The notes below the pieces were generated by a model. That model did no database searches and was not told the DNA's origin. It saw only the letters and a list, made by a program, of their open reading frames with translations. A program made the translations under genes and the position numbers. From assembly GCA_963765555.1 (NCBI GenBank), contig CAVXWX010000003.1:434001-498000 (forward strand): DNA of 64,000 nucleotides, written 5' to 3'. This document shows positions 34,227 through 44,373 of the stretch, one piece after another. Positions within the stretch are counted from its first letter, which is position 1, and each line of letters starts with the position of its first letter. The DNA is from JL08 sp963765555. Lineage in GTDB: Bacteria; Pseudomonadota; Alphaproteobacteria; Rhodobacterales; Rhodobacteraceae.

Positions 34227-34673
34227 ATGACTGATCGACATACAACAAACGCGCTGCGCCTTCTTCAGGTGGCGGATGATTTTCGCGCCGGGCTTTCCGG
34301 TGAATTCGCCGCCGTTCACGGTATTTCGGTGAACGAGTTCCTGTTGCTGCTTCATCTTCAGCGCTCTGCGGCAAACCGGTTATCCCGGGTTGAATTGGCA
34401 AAGCGGATGCACGTGAGTGCGTCCACGATCACACGCATGGCTGCCCCGATGGAAAAGATCGGGCTTGTGGGCCGGGAAGCCGATGAACGGGACGCGCGGC
34501 TGGTGTTCGTGGTGGCCACAGAGGCCGGAAAAGAAAGACTGTCCGAAGCGCTTGCGACATTTTCAAAGCGGGCGGGCTACCTGTTCAGCGACCGATGGAA
34601 TGACGAAGAGACAGACCAGTTCGCGTCAATGTTGCGCCGTTTGATCGCCGGAACAGGGGATACACTGGCCTGA
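34227..34673 (+). CDS. MarR-family transcriptional regulator
   Basis: 148 residues. Winged helix at about 30-110: VNEFLLLLHLQRSAANRLSR, then RMHVSASTITRMAAPMEKIG (recognition helix) and the wing DERDARLVFVVATEAGKERL. ATG 34227 was chosen over the in-frame TTG six bases upstream. It is divergent from the ABA4-like gene. Its stop codon coincides with the first bases of a repeated sequence, marking a recombination junction. Confidence 0.9.
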   Translation: MTDRHTTNALRLLQVADDFRAGLSGEFAAVHGISVNEFLLLLHLQRSAANRLSRVELAKRMHVSASTITRMAAPMEKIGLVGREADERDARLVFVVATEAGKERLSEALATFSKRAGYLFSDRWNDEETDQFASMLRRLIAGTGDTLA

Positions 34674-34733
34674 ACCGGCCCGGATCGACGCCGAAAAGAC
34701 CTGGCTGGGCGGCGCGCTGCGGGGCAAGAACGG
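34671..34733 (+). pseudogene. remnant of a second SpoIIAA-like gene 3' end (right repeat copy)
   Basis: The plus strand encodes EPARIDAEKTWL, homologous to EPARIDAAKVWL at the end of the SpoIIAA-like gene, with amino-acid-changing differences. So it is a diverged paralogue remnant, not a fresh duplicate. It begins exactly at the marR stop. No upstream part of the gene remains. From here to 34933 I see no gene. Confidence 0.6.
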
Positions 34734-34933
34734 ATGTCCGGGGCAATCAGACAGATTGGGGCGTCCGACCCGAAGCAGACATTGACGCTGTCAGCAGCTT
34801 AGGTGGGTATTGAGGCCGGATTTACCGATGCTGCAGAATGCCCGAATGACTGCATTTGCATCTGAAAAGAATGAAAATGGGCCAGTCCAGAGTGGGACGC
34901 ACCATGTCGTCTCAAGGATTTATGTTGGTTGGT

Positions 34934-35878
34934 TCACGCTGCAGTCAATAAAGCCCGCCCAATTTTTTCGACATGCACGTAATCCGTGCCGCAACACCCC
35001 CCAAAGACATTCATTTTCGGATGAGCCGCCCGGATATTAACGTACTGATCCGCCAATTCATCAGGATTGCCTTCTTCGAGATGGCCCAACTGACACAAAG
35101 TGCCATGATCCAATGATGATGCGTTGGCCCGGAGTCCACGTATGCGGTCCGCCCAAGGCTCGCTGGCAAGAGCGGGGCCAAAATCGACGGGATGCGAGCA
35201 GTTGATCATGTAATAGGCTGGAGCGCTTGAGGTCGCGGCGTCTACCAATTCAATCGCTTGTTTCAACGTTTCACCGCTACGGAGTTTGCGGTCTTTCTCA
35301 ATCGTAAAGGCAATAACCGACGGAATGCCAACCTCGGCCGATGCCCTTGCGATGCCAATAGCCTCGTCCGTTGTATTCAAGGTCAGCGCCGTAATGATAT
35401 CAACGCGAGCGGCCTTGAATGTCTGAATCTGTTCCGCGTGATAGGCTTCAGCGCTCTCGGCAGTTAGGTCTTGGTTGGTCTGATAGGCATCCCCCTTTGG
35501 CCCGATGCAGCCGCTGATAACGGTGTCGTACGCAGCCAAACCCGCCTTAGCGGCGCAGTCTCGGTAAAGCTCAAGACATTTGTGGTTCATCTCGGCCAAT
35601 CCGTCGGTGGAGTACCCGAGCAATGCGCCCCAGTCACGGCTGGCGCGATACGTCAGGCTATCAAAGATGAAAGGCGTTCCAAGTTCGACGGCAATATTTG
35701 CAAAGGCCGTGTAGTATTCTCGAAGTGCGGCAGTTGCCCTTTGATCATTCAGCAAGTGAAATGCGCTGAATTCCGGCAGCTCGAACCCGCGCTTGTACAT
35801 AAGCCATGTCTCAGTTCCGCCATCGGTCAAGAAAATGTCGTCCGTCTGATGTGGCAATCGGAGTGTTGTTCGGGTCAT
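34934..35878 (-). CDS. homocysteine S-methyltransferase family protein
   Basis: 314-residue TIM-barrel methyltransferase of the MmuM/BHMT group. It transfers a methyl group (from S-methylmethionine, betaine or a similar donor) to homocysteine to make methionine. The zinc thiolates are Cys227 (INCSHP) and Cys295-Cys296 (GGCCGTD); the N-terminal DGGTETWL barrel motif is intact. The donor cannot be told. The local sequence is visibly less GC-rich than neighbouring genes. It is divergent from a LysR gene that probably regulates it. Confidence 0.88.
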   Translation of the reverse strand: MTRTTLRLPHQTDDIFLTDGGTETWLMYKRGFELPEFSAFHLLNDQRATAALREYYTAFANIAVELGTPFIFDSLTYRASRDWGALLGYSTDGLAEMNHKCLELYRDCAAKAGLAAYDTVISGCIGPKGDAYQTNQDLTAESAEAYHAEQIQTFKAARVDIITALTLNTTDEAIGIARASAEVGIPSVIAFTIEKDRKLRSGETLKQAIELVDAATSSAPAYYMINCSHPVDFGPALASEPWADRIRGLRANASSLDHGTLCQLGHLEEGNPDELADQYVNIRAAHPKMNVFGGCCGTDYVHVEKIGRALLTAA

Positions 35879-35991
35879 GGTGTGCTCCTGTCATGTCAAA
35901 TTGGTGCGTTCCCAAAGCCTAAGTTTTTCCTGCCACTCCTGACAAACGATCAAAAATTGACTTATAGCATAGATTTTCTAAGGTATCAGTG

Positions 35992-36879
35992 ATGACCAGA
36001 CGTTTACCATCACTTAACCAACTACGCGCCTTCGAGGCCGCTGCCCGCCATGAGAGCATCAAAATGGGGGCCGATGAATTATGTGTCACCCCCGCCGCCG
36101 TTGGGCATCAAATCAAGGGATTGGAGCTTGAGTTGAACACGGCCTTGTTTCAGCGCAAGACCCGAAAAATCGAACTGACGGAAGAAGGCCGCGCACTGTT
36201 TGAACATTTGGAGAAGGCGCTGGATGCTATCGAATTTGCCGTCGCACAAGCCCGCACGTCTGATCTGACTGGCACGCTGAAGATCACAATTGCGCCGTTC
36301 TTTGGTAATCGTTGGTTACTGCCGCGTCTGCCTGATTTTCACAAGCAATTCCCCGGCATCGAGATCAAGCCATCACTCTCGTTCGATTATGTTGACCTTG
36401 GAAAATCCGGTTTTGATGCTGCAGTCCGTTATGGCGCAGGCGATTGGGATGGAATGACCAGCGTGCTTGTTTGTAATGATGTTGTCAGTCCGGTTTGTGC
36501 TCCACAATTGATAACCGAAGGTCACTTACCTTTGGCAGCCCAAGACATTCTGGACCTCCCACTCGCCTGCGGCGTGCGCTGGCGCGAAGATTGGCTGGCT
36601 TGGGCGAACGCATCCGGGGGGGAAATTACCAATCCTGAGAACATTATTGAATACGAAAGCCGCGCATTCATGTTTGATGCGGCTCTCTCGGGACAAGCTG
36701 TGATCCTTGCCGATTTGAGAATGACCGCAGCGGATGTGGCTGCGGGTAGCCTCGTTCGACTAAGCCCTATCAAGGTCGAAAGGCCGCAGGGTCTTTATGT
36801 TGTTTCCGAGGCAACACCAAACCCGAATCCTCGGCTTCAAATTTTCACAAGGTGGTTGGCGCAACAGGCTCGCGGATGA
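35992..36879 (+). CDS. LysR-family regulator, GcvA-like
   Basis: 295 residues. Helix-turn-helix at about 5-65 (LPSLNQLRAFEAAARHESIK, then CVTPAAVGHQIKGLELELNT), the form seen in the GcvA branch, then a substrate domain (LKITIAPFFGNRWLLPRLPD). ATG 35992 follows an in-frame GTG. A possible promoter TTGACT (35957), 16 bases, TAAGGT lies directly upstream. It is transcribed away from the homocysteine methyltransferase, its likely target. Codon use is less GC-rich than in the rest of the window. Confidence 0.88.
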   Translation: MTRRLPSLNQLRAFEAAARHESIKMGADELCVTPAAVGHQIKGLELELNTALFQRKTRKIELTEEGRALFEHLEKALDAIEFAVAQARTSDLTGTLKITIAPFFGNRWLLPRLPDFHKQFPGIEIKPSLSFDYVDLGKSGFDAAVRYGAGDWDGMTSVLVCNDVVSPVCAPQLITEGHLPLAAQDILDLPLACGVRWREDWLAWANASGGEITNPENIIEYESRAFMFDAALSGQAVILADLRMTAADVAAGSLVRLSPIKVERPQGLYVVSEATPNPNPRLQIFTRWLAQQARG

Positions 36880-37120
36880 TCCGTTGCCAGCCGAGCCAAC
36901 CGTGCGCGGATTGTACAGCATTGCAATTACTGCAAGCCAAAGCGGTCATTGGCGCAGCCGCGCCGAAGGCGGCTTCGTCCCACTCTCCCGCCGTTCCAAC
37001 AAAGCGCAGCGCACGTCCGCGTTGCACCGTGGTGCTAACCCCCCAAAACTCGCACGCTCTTGTGCCACGGGCGCGGTTCAAACATCAAAGCACAGCGAAA
37101 ATCGCCCCGCGCCAACGCCT

Positions 37121-37363
37121 CTAAATCCGTGGCGGTGTTCCCAACCGTGCGGCGCGTCCGCCGCGGCGTTTGGTGATCTGGGCGGTGCGGCCGGGCAGCT
37201 CGGCCATGATGGCGGTGCGGGCCTCGGCGCTCATCTTGGACCATTGGGTGATCTCGTCGATCGAGCGCAGGCAGCCGGTGCACAGGCGCGCTTCGGGGTG
37301 GATGACGCAGATTTTGATGCAGGGGCTTTGCACCTCGTCGCGTTTCCAGACGTCATCGCTCAT
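37121..37363 (-). CDS. DUF1289 small Cys-rich protein
   Basis: 80 residues. Four Cys at 15, 19, 28 and 31 (SPCIKICVIHPEARLCTGCL), then RSIDEITQWSKMS, the DUF1289 signature, probably a metal or Fe-S site. It follows ruvX on the same strand by 12 bases, a common alphaproteobacterial arrangement. The 241 bases beyond it, up to the LysR stop, hold nothing I can support. Confidence 0.85.
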   Translation of the reverse strand: MSDDVWKRDEVQSPCIKICVIHPEARLCTGCLRSIDEITQWSKMSAEARTAIMAELPGRTAQITKRRGGRAARLGTPPRI

Positions 37364-37375
37364 GCCAAGGCTCCT

Positions 37376-37847
37376 TCAGGGCCGCAAATGGCGCAGCCGG
37401 TCCAACACACCCTGCAAGATATAGCTGGCGGCGACGTGATCAATAACCTCGGCGCGACGTTTTCGGGTCGTATCCGCCTCAAGCAGGGCTTTTTCGGCGG
37501 CCACCGTGCTCAGCCGTTCATCCCAGAACCCGATGGGCAGATCGCCCAACCGATCGAAATTGCGGGCAAAGGCGCGGGTCGACTGGCAGCGCGGGCCTTC
37601 GGAGCCGTCCATGTTGCGCGGCAGCCCAAGGATCACCCCGCCGATGCGCGCGATCCGCGATGATCTCTTGCAGGCGGGCGGCATCCCGGGTGAATTTCGT
37701 GCGCCGGACGGTTTCCAGCGGCGTCGCCACCGACAACATCCCGTCGCTGACGGCCACGCCGATGGTCTTTTCCCCCAGATCAAGCCCGATCAGCGCCCGC
37801 ATCGGCACCAGTGCGGCGGCAAAATCGGCGATGTCTTCAAAGATCAT
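37376..37847 (-). CDS. ruvX: RuvX/YqgF Holliday-junction resolvase-like nuclease, one frameshift
   Basis: About 157-residue RNase H-fold protein implicated in pre-16S rRNA processing and once proposed as a resolvase. First strand ALIGLDLGEKTIGVAVSDG with the catalytic Asp, then VILGLPRNMDGSEGPRCQST, FWDERLSTVAAEKALLEA and KRRAEVIDHVAASYILQ. The frame changes near 37653 in a CGCGCG run. YqgF is broadly conserved and usually essential, so a sequence error is likely. Start ATG 37847 lies just after the inferred ccmI stop. Confidence 0.88.
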
Positions 37848-37852
37848 CGGGA

Positions 37853-39077
37853 TCAGTTGCGCCTGACGTGCGCCGTTGCGGATCAGTTCGATCGCTTCGG
37901 CATCTCCGTCGAAAATCTCCAACGCTTCGGCGTAGACCGCGATGGCGCGTTCGTCTTCGCCCAAGACCCCCAGCGCCGCAATCAGGCGCGCCCAGTCAAA
38001 GGGTGGCCCGCCTTCGCTCGCCAAGCCGGTCGGACAAGCCGTTGACCATGCCGCGGATCATCTCCTGGCGGTCCTCGGCGCTCATCTCTGATGCGGCCTC
38101 GACATCGGCGGCGCTCGGGCCGCTGGCCACAGCCACTGGGGCGGGCAGGGTGTAATTCACCCCCGCCAGATCGGCCATCTGTTCGATCTGCAGCCGGATC
38201 GGTTCGATCCAGGGCGCGTTTTCGGGGCCGGCGCGCATCAGATGTATCCCAGATGCGAAACGCCTGATCGGGGCGACCGGTCTGGGCCAGCATCAAACCC
38301 TAATAATACCGCGCGGGGCCGTTGTTGGGGTCCATTTGCAAGGCGCGCGCCAGCGCCGCTTCGGCCTCGGGCGAGACATAACCGCCTGCGGCAAGGATCA
38401 GCATATCGCCCAGATCGGCGTAATCGGATGCCGTGGCCGCATCGCCCTTGATCCGCAACACCTCGCGCTGTGCGGTGTGGGCGGCGATGAAGTTGCCGAT
38501 CGCGGCCTCGTTGCGCGCCAGCAGCATCTGGCCCTGCAGATCATCGGGGCGCTGCGCCACGGTGGTGCGCAATTGTTCGATCAGCGGGTGTAATCCGCGC
38601 TCAATTCCGGTTGCGGGTTGCCAGCGGGCAGGCTGGCCTCGGCAGTCGGCCTGATCGGGGCGTGTTTCGCGCGCAGTCTCGGCCATCTCGATGCGGGTGT
38701 TCAGCGCCAGATCGCCATATCCGGGCGCGCCCAGATCGCGGTAAAGATACAGGCTGCCACCGACCAGCGCGGCAAACATCACCGCCACCCATCCCGCAGG
38801 TCGCCGCCCCCGGCGCCGCGCGGTTTGCGTCAGCGTCCTGCATCTGCGCATCGGCCGCCAGAATGCGGCGCGACACTTCGGTGCGGATGCGCTCTGCGTC
38901 GTCCTCGCCGATCACACCGCGCGCCAGATCGCGATCCACCTCTTTCAACTGGTCGCGGTAGACCCGCAAATCATAGGCCGCCGCCGGTCCCATGCTGGCG
39001 CGGGCGCGCAGCACGGTCAGCACCAGCAAAAGCGCCACAATGGCGGCCATCAGGCCCGCGATGATCCAGAATGTCAT
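37853..39077 (-). CDS. ccmI: cytochrome c biogenesis protein CcmI, several frameshifts
   Basis: Heme-handling/apocytochrome chaperone of cytochrome c maturation. Start ATG 39077 has ACAGGAGAG upstream. N-terminal membrane anchor MTFWIIAGLMAAIVALLLVL, then the CcmI/CycH signature YRDQLKEVDRDLARGVIGED. A second membrane segment is GWVAVMFAALVGGSLYLY. A TPR region follows (QMLLARNEAAIGNFIAAHTA, then MDPNNGPARYY, then DERAIAVYAEALEIFDGD). The pieces lie in different frames with breaks near 38840, 38650, 38300, 38010 and 37880. Total length of about 408 codons is normal, so errors are likely. Confidence 0.85.
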
Positions 39078-39263
39078 GGTCTCTCCTGTCGTTGGCCTCC
39101 ATCTATAGGCGGGCGCGCCCTGAAAAAAGACCAAAACGCACGCAAATCGACACGGCGGGGCCTCATGTCGCAACTGCGATCTATTGTGCCGTTTGGCAGG
39201 ATCGGCATAATTCGCGGTTTGCGCCATGATACACATCACACCGGATGCATCGGATCTCGAGCT

Positions 39264-40515
39264 ATGAAAACAATATTCCGTTTTTGCCGTCGCCCGCGAA
39301 GCGGCCTGCGCTACCATACCGGCTGGGAACGGGCGTGGCGCGCGGCCGAGCCGAAAAAGAAATATGATGTGATCATCGTCGGCGCGGGCGGGCACGGATT
39401 GGCCACAGCCTATTATCTGGGCAAGAATTTCGGCATCACCAATGTGGCGGTGATCGAAAAGGGCTGGCTGGGCGGTGGCAATACCGGGCGCAACACCACG
39501 ATCATCCGCTCCAACTATCTGCAGGATCCGTCGGCGGCGATCTATGAAAAGGCGCGTTCGCTTTACGAAACGATGAGCCAGGACCTGAACTATAACGTCA
39601 TGTTCAGCCCGCGCGGCGTGATCATGCTGGCGCAAACCCAGCACGAAATTCGCGGCTACCAGCGCACTGCCCATGCCAACGCCCTGCAAGGCGTGACAAC
39701 CGAATTCATCAGCCCGCCAGCAGGTCAAGGAACTGGTGCCGATCATCAATCTGGACGGTCCGCGCTATCCGGTTCTGGGCGGGCTGTGGCAGGCCCGCGG
39801 CGGCACCGCGCGCCATGATGCGGTGGCCTGGGGCTATGCGCGCGCCTGTTCCGACATGGGCATGGACATCATCCAGAAATGCGAAGTGACCGGCGTGCGC
39901 CGCGAGGCCGGGCAAGGTCATCGGCGTGACCACATCCAAGGGTGACGATTGACTGCGACAAGCTGGGCATCGTCGTGGCGGGCCATTCCGGCCATGTCGC
40001 CGATATGGCGGGCTTCCGTCTGCCGATCGAATCCGTGGCGCTTCAGGCGCTGGTGTCCGAACCGATCAAGCCCTGCATGGATGTGGTGGTGATGGCCAAC
40101 ACGGTACATGGCTATATGTCCCAGTCCGACAAGGGCGAAATGGTCATCGGCGGCGGCACTGACGGGCTACAACAACTACACCCAGCGCGGCAGCTTCCAC
40201 CATATCGAGGAAACCGTGCGCGCCCTGATCGAAACCTTCCCGATGGTCTCGCGCCTGAAAATGCTGCGCCAATGGGGCGGGATCGTGGACATGACCGGCG
40301 ACCGCTCGCCGATCCTGTCCAAAACACCGCTCGAGGGCGTGTTTATCAACTGTGGCTGGGGCACCGGCGGGTTCAAGGCCATCCCCGGCTCTGGCTGGGG
40401 CATGGCCGAACTGATCGCCAAGGGGCATTCGCCGCTGACCGACGCCTTCGGGCTGGACCGCTTCCGCGAAGGCCGTTTCATCGACGAAAGCGTCGCGGCA
40501 GGGGTGGCGCACTAA
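39264..40515 (+). CDS. soxB: sarcosine oxidase subunit beta, several frameshifts
   Basis: FAD/FMN-bearing beta subunit of heterotetrameric sarcosine oxidase. Rossmann motif DVIIVGAGGHGLATAYYLGK, FMN-attachment region NTGRNTTIIRSNYLQDPSAA, later QARGGTARHDAVAWGYARAC, IVVAGHSGHVADMAGFRLPI and PGSGWGMAELIAKGHSP. Frame breaks lie near 39275, 39305, 39720, 39910, 39945 and 40165; between them the protein is highly conserved. About 417 codons, as expected. The complex oxidises sarcosine to glycine and yields H2O2 and 5,10-methylene-tetrahydrofolate. Confidence 0.92.
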
Positions 40516-40675
40516 TGCCCGTCCTCCCCCATATTCCCCCCGAACCGGCAAGGATTGGCCCATGCGCGCCCGCGCCACAGGCCAAGCTGCGCCGAAAACC
40601 GGCGGGGATTTCCGCCGATCTTGAGCGGGGCTCAAATCGCGTCATTCTGACCTCTCCCAAACAGGAGACGTCACC

Positions 40676-40882
40676 ATGTCTGACTATATCACGCCGAACA
40701 CCACCACTGGCGGCACCAGTGCGCGCGGCCTTGTCATCGCGCTTGTCGTCATTGTCTTGTTTATCGCGGGCCTTGCCGCCATCGGATCGGGCACGGGCCC
40801 GGTCACGGATGGCGCAGCGCCTGCTGCGGTGTCTGACACCGCGCCGGCAGCGCCTGCCACAACCGGCACTGTCACCGAATAA
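40676..40882 (+). CDS. small single-pass membrane protein inside the sox operon
   Basis: 68 residues. A cytoplasmic or short N-terminal part, one hydrophobic segment (LVIALVVIVLFIAGLAAIG), then an Ala/Pro/Thr-rich tail. ACAGGAGACG precedes the start, so it is very likely translated. It lies between soxB and soxD, where the oxidase complex is otherwise soluble. A hairpin with CGGCGG/CCGCCG arms (40600-40617) sits just upstream. No family recognised; it might tether or modulate the oxidase, but nothing proves that. Confidence 0.7.
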   Translation: MSDYITPNTTTGGTSARGLVIALVVIVLFIAGLAAIGSGTGPVTDGAAPAAVSDTAPAAPATTGTVTE

Positions 40883-40968
40883 CATCGCGGGCAATCGCCC
40901 CACCACTCACGTCCACTCTGGCGGTCGTTCCCTTGCGGAACGGCTGCCTTTTACGTCAAAGGTGCCCC

Positions 40969-41298
40969 ATGCTGATCCTGACCTGCCCCTGTTGTGGCGT
41001 CACCGGCGAAGAAACCGAATTTCACGGCGGCGGAGAAGCGCACCTGAAACGCTTTGGCCCCGGATCATCCGAGGATGATTTCGAAACCTACCTGTTCATG
41101 CGCGAAAACCCCAAAGGCGTGCATTTCGAACGCTGGCGGCATGCAAACGGCTGCGGCAAATGGTTTCACGCGGCCCGCTGCACCACCACACTGGAAGTGT
41201 TCGGCACCTACAGCGCCCAAACACTGGCCCCGCCCGATGACCTGATCAAAACCATCTCCGAAAAACGCCCCGGCTGGTCGTGGAGAGAGTTCGGATAA
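40969..41298 (+). CDS. soxD: sarcosine oxidase subunit delta
   Basis: 109-residue zinc-binding small subunit. Cys pair near the start (LILTCPCCGVTGEETEFHGG) and the distal GCGKWFHAARCTTTLEV complete the zinc site; FETYLFMRENPKGVHFERWR is the family core. Starts at ATG 40969. Follows soxB and the small membrane gene, precedes soxA. Confidence 0.93.
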   Translation: MLILTCPCCGVTGEETEFHGGGEAHLKRFGPGSSEDDFETYLFMRENPKGVHFERWRHANGCGKWFHAARCTTTLEVFGTYSAQTLAPPDDLIKTISEKRPGWSWREFG

Positions 41299-41359
41299 TG
41301 CTTCATCTTTTCAAAAATACTTACTGCACACCACCTGCCGCCACCAAAAGGTTCGCATC

Positions 41360-44300
41360 ATGAGCACCCGTCTTGCCACCAAAGGCCGCCTGATCAACGA
41401 CGCGCGCGCGCTGCATTTCACGTTCAACGGCAAACAGATGCGCGGGCTTGAAGGCGACACGCTGGCCTCGGCGCTGCTGGCCAATGACCAGATGATGGTG
41501 GGCCGGTCGTTCAAATACCACCGCCCGCGCGGCGTGGTTGCCAGCGGCGCGGAAGAACCCAACGGTCTGGTCAACATGGGCGAGGGCGGCACCGTTCGAA
41601 CCCAACCAGCGCGTGACCACGACAGAACTGTTTGACGGGTTGAAAGCCGCCAGCCAGAACCACTGGCCCAGCCTTGAATTCGATGTCGGTGCGATCAACA
41701 CGCACCTGTCGCGGTTTTTGCCCGCCGGCTTTTATTACAAGATGTTCATGTATCCCCGTTCGTTCTGGAAACACGTGTACGAACCGTTCATTCGCCAGTC
41801 TGCCGGTCTGGGCAAGGCCCCGAAAGACCGCGATGTGGACACCTACGAACATTTCTACGCCTTCACCGATATTCTGGTGATCGGCGGCGGGGTTGCAGGG
41901 CTTCAGGCGGCCAAGGCGGCGGCGCTGTCCGGCGCCAAGGTGGTGCTGCTGGAACAGACCGCGCATCTGGGCGGGCGCGCGCCTGTTGATGGCGGGCAGG
42001 TCGAAGATATGCCTGTGGATAAGTTTGTTGAACAAACTGTCGCCGAACTGGAAACAATGCCTAATGTAACCCTGCGCACCCGTTGCATGGGGGCAGGGGT
42101 GTATGACCACGGCTATGTGCTGGGCTATGAACAACTGCGCGATCATGATCCGGCGGCGGCAGGCCCGCGCCACCGCCTGTGGCGCATCCGCGCCCGCCAG
42201 ATCGTGACCGCCACAGGCGCGATCGAACGGCCTTTGTCCTTTGCGGGCAATGACATCCCCGGTGTGATGCTGGCCTCGGCCGTGCGCGATTACGCGGTCA
42301 ATTACGGCGTGTCGGTCGGGGACCGCACCGTTGTCGTCACCAACAATGATGATGCTTACCTTACGGCAATTACCCTTAAAAACGCCGGATTGGTCGTGCC
42401 TGTCGTGGTCGATGCGCGCCCGCAGGGCGGCGGTGAATTGATGGAACAGGCCAAGGCACTGGGCATCCGCGTGGAAACCGGCAAGGCCATCGCCAAGGTC
42501 AAGGGCGGCAAGCGCGTGACAGGCGTGGCGCTTTGCGCGCAGGCCGGAGAAGGGGCCGTTCTGGAAGAGATCGAATGTGACGCGGTGGCGATGTCGGGCG
42601 GCTGGTCGCCCGTGGTGCACCTGTGGTCCCATTGCGGGGGCAAGCTGGTCTGGGATGCAGATGCAGCACATTTTCGCCCCGATGTGGATAACCCGCCGAC
42701 CGGTGCGGATGGCAAGGCCTTTGTGACCGCTGCAGGCGCGGCCAATGGCGCGCTGCATCTGGCCGACCGTGCTGGGCGATGCCCACGCCGCCGGCAAAGA
42801 GGCGGCACAGGCCGCAGGGTTCAAACCCAAATCGGCCTCGGCCCCGATGGCGACAGGGCCGGAATGCGCGCCGATGCTGCCCGTCTGGCTGATGCCGCAA
42901 GGTGCGAACATCAAACTGCGCAGCAAGGCGTGGCTGGATTACCAGAACGATGTGAAAGTCTCGGATGTGCAACTGGCCGCGCAGGAAGGGTTCGAAAGCG
43001 TCGAGCACGCCAAGCGCTATACCACACTGGGCATGGCGACCGATCAGGGGAAGTTAAGTAATATCAACGGATTGGCGACACTTGCGAATGCGCTGAATGC
43101 CAATATCCCCGCCGTGGGCACCACCACGTTCCGCCCGCCCTATACCCCGATCTCGATGGCATCCATCGCGGGCGAGGCGCGCGGTGCGGTGTTCCAGCCG
43201 ATCCGCAAAACCCCGATGTCGGACTGGCACGACGCACACGGCGCCGATTGGGAACCGGTTGGCGCGTGGCGCCGCCCGTATGCCTATTTGCGCGGCGGAG
43301 AAAGCACCCATGACGCCGTGATGCGCGAGATCAACCAGACCCGCGCCAGCCTTGGCCTGCTGGATGCGTCCACATTGGGCAAGATCATCGTCAAGGGGCC
43401 GGATGCGGGCCGGTTCCTCGATATGCTTTACACCAACATGATGAGCACGCTGAAACCGGGCAAATGCCGCTACGGGCTGATGTGTTCGGAAAACGGGTTT
43501 CTGATCGATGACGGCGTGGTTGCGCGCATCGATGACGATACGTTCCTGTGCCACACCACAACCGGCGGCGCGGAAAGCATCCACGGCCATATGGAAGAAT
43601 GGCTGCAAACCGAATGGTGGGACTGGAAGGTCTATACCGCCAATGTCACCGAACAATACGCACAAGTGGCCGTTGTCGGCCCCAATGCGCGCAAGATGCT
43701 GGAAAAACTGGGCGGTATGGACCTGTCGGCCGAGGCACTGCCATTCATGGGCTGGGCCGACGGCAAGATCGGCGAATTTGACGCGCGGGTCTACCGCATC
43801 TCGTTTTCGGGCGAATTGTCCTTTGAAATTGCCGTGCCCGCATCGCAGGGCCGCGCCTTCTGGGAGGCCATGTTAAAGGCCGGGGCCGAATTCGGCATCA
43901 TGCCCTACGGCACCGAGGCGTTGCACATCATGCGGGCCGAAAAGGGCTTTATCATGATCGGGGACGAAACCGACGGCACGGTGATCCCGCAGGATCTGGG
44001 CCTGAACTGGGCGATTTCCAAGAAGAAAGACGATTATCTGGGCAAACGCGCGCAGGAACGCAGCCATATGGCCGATCCGAACCGCTGGAAACTGGTCGGG
44101 CTGGAAACGGTCGACGGATCGGTGCTGCCTGACGGCGCCTATGCCGTGGGCGAGGGCGTGAACGAAAACGGCCAGCGCAACACGATCGGGCGGGTCACAT
44201 CGACCTATCATTCGCCCACGCTGAACCGTGGCATCGCCATGGGCCTGGTGCATCACGGGCCGGACCGGATGGGCGAAGTCATCGATTTCCCCAAGGTGGA

Positions 44301-44373
44301 CGGCACGGTTGTACAGGCGAAAATCGTTGATCCGGTGTTCTATGATCAGGAAGGTGCCAAGCAGAATGTCTAA
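41360..44373 (+). CDS. soxA: sarcosine oxidase subunit alpha, two frameshifts
   Basis: About 1,004-residue alpha subunit. The N-terminal ferredoxin-like part (INDARALHFTFNGKQMRGLE) is followed by an NAD-binding Rossmann domain (ILVIGGGVAGLQAAKAAALS), then a C-terminal folate-binding GcvT-like half (GLLDASTLGKIIVKGPDAGR, then RISFSGELSFEIAVPAS and MRAEKGFIMIGDETDGTVIP). Frames change near 41592 (one extra base before FEPNQR) and near 42770 (one base missing in LADTVLGDA). Overlaps soxG by eight bases. Confidence 0.93.

Noticed and set aside
36845..37081. Minus-strand open frame with a CSNC motif
   Set aside because: Overlaps the LysR end, has no convincing start signal and no known HNH or zinc-finger continuation.
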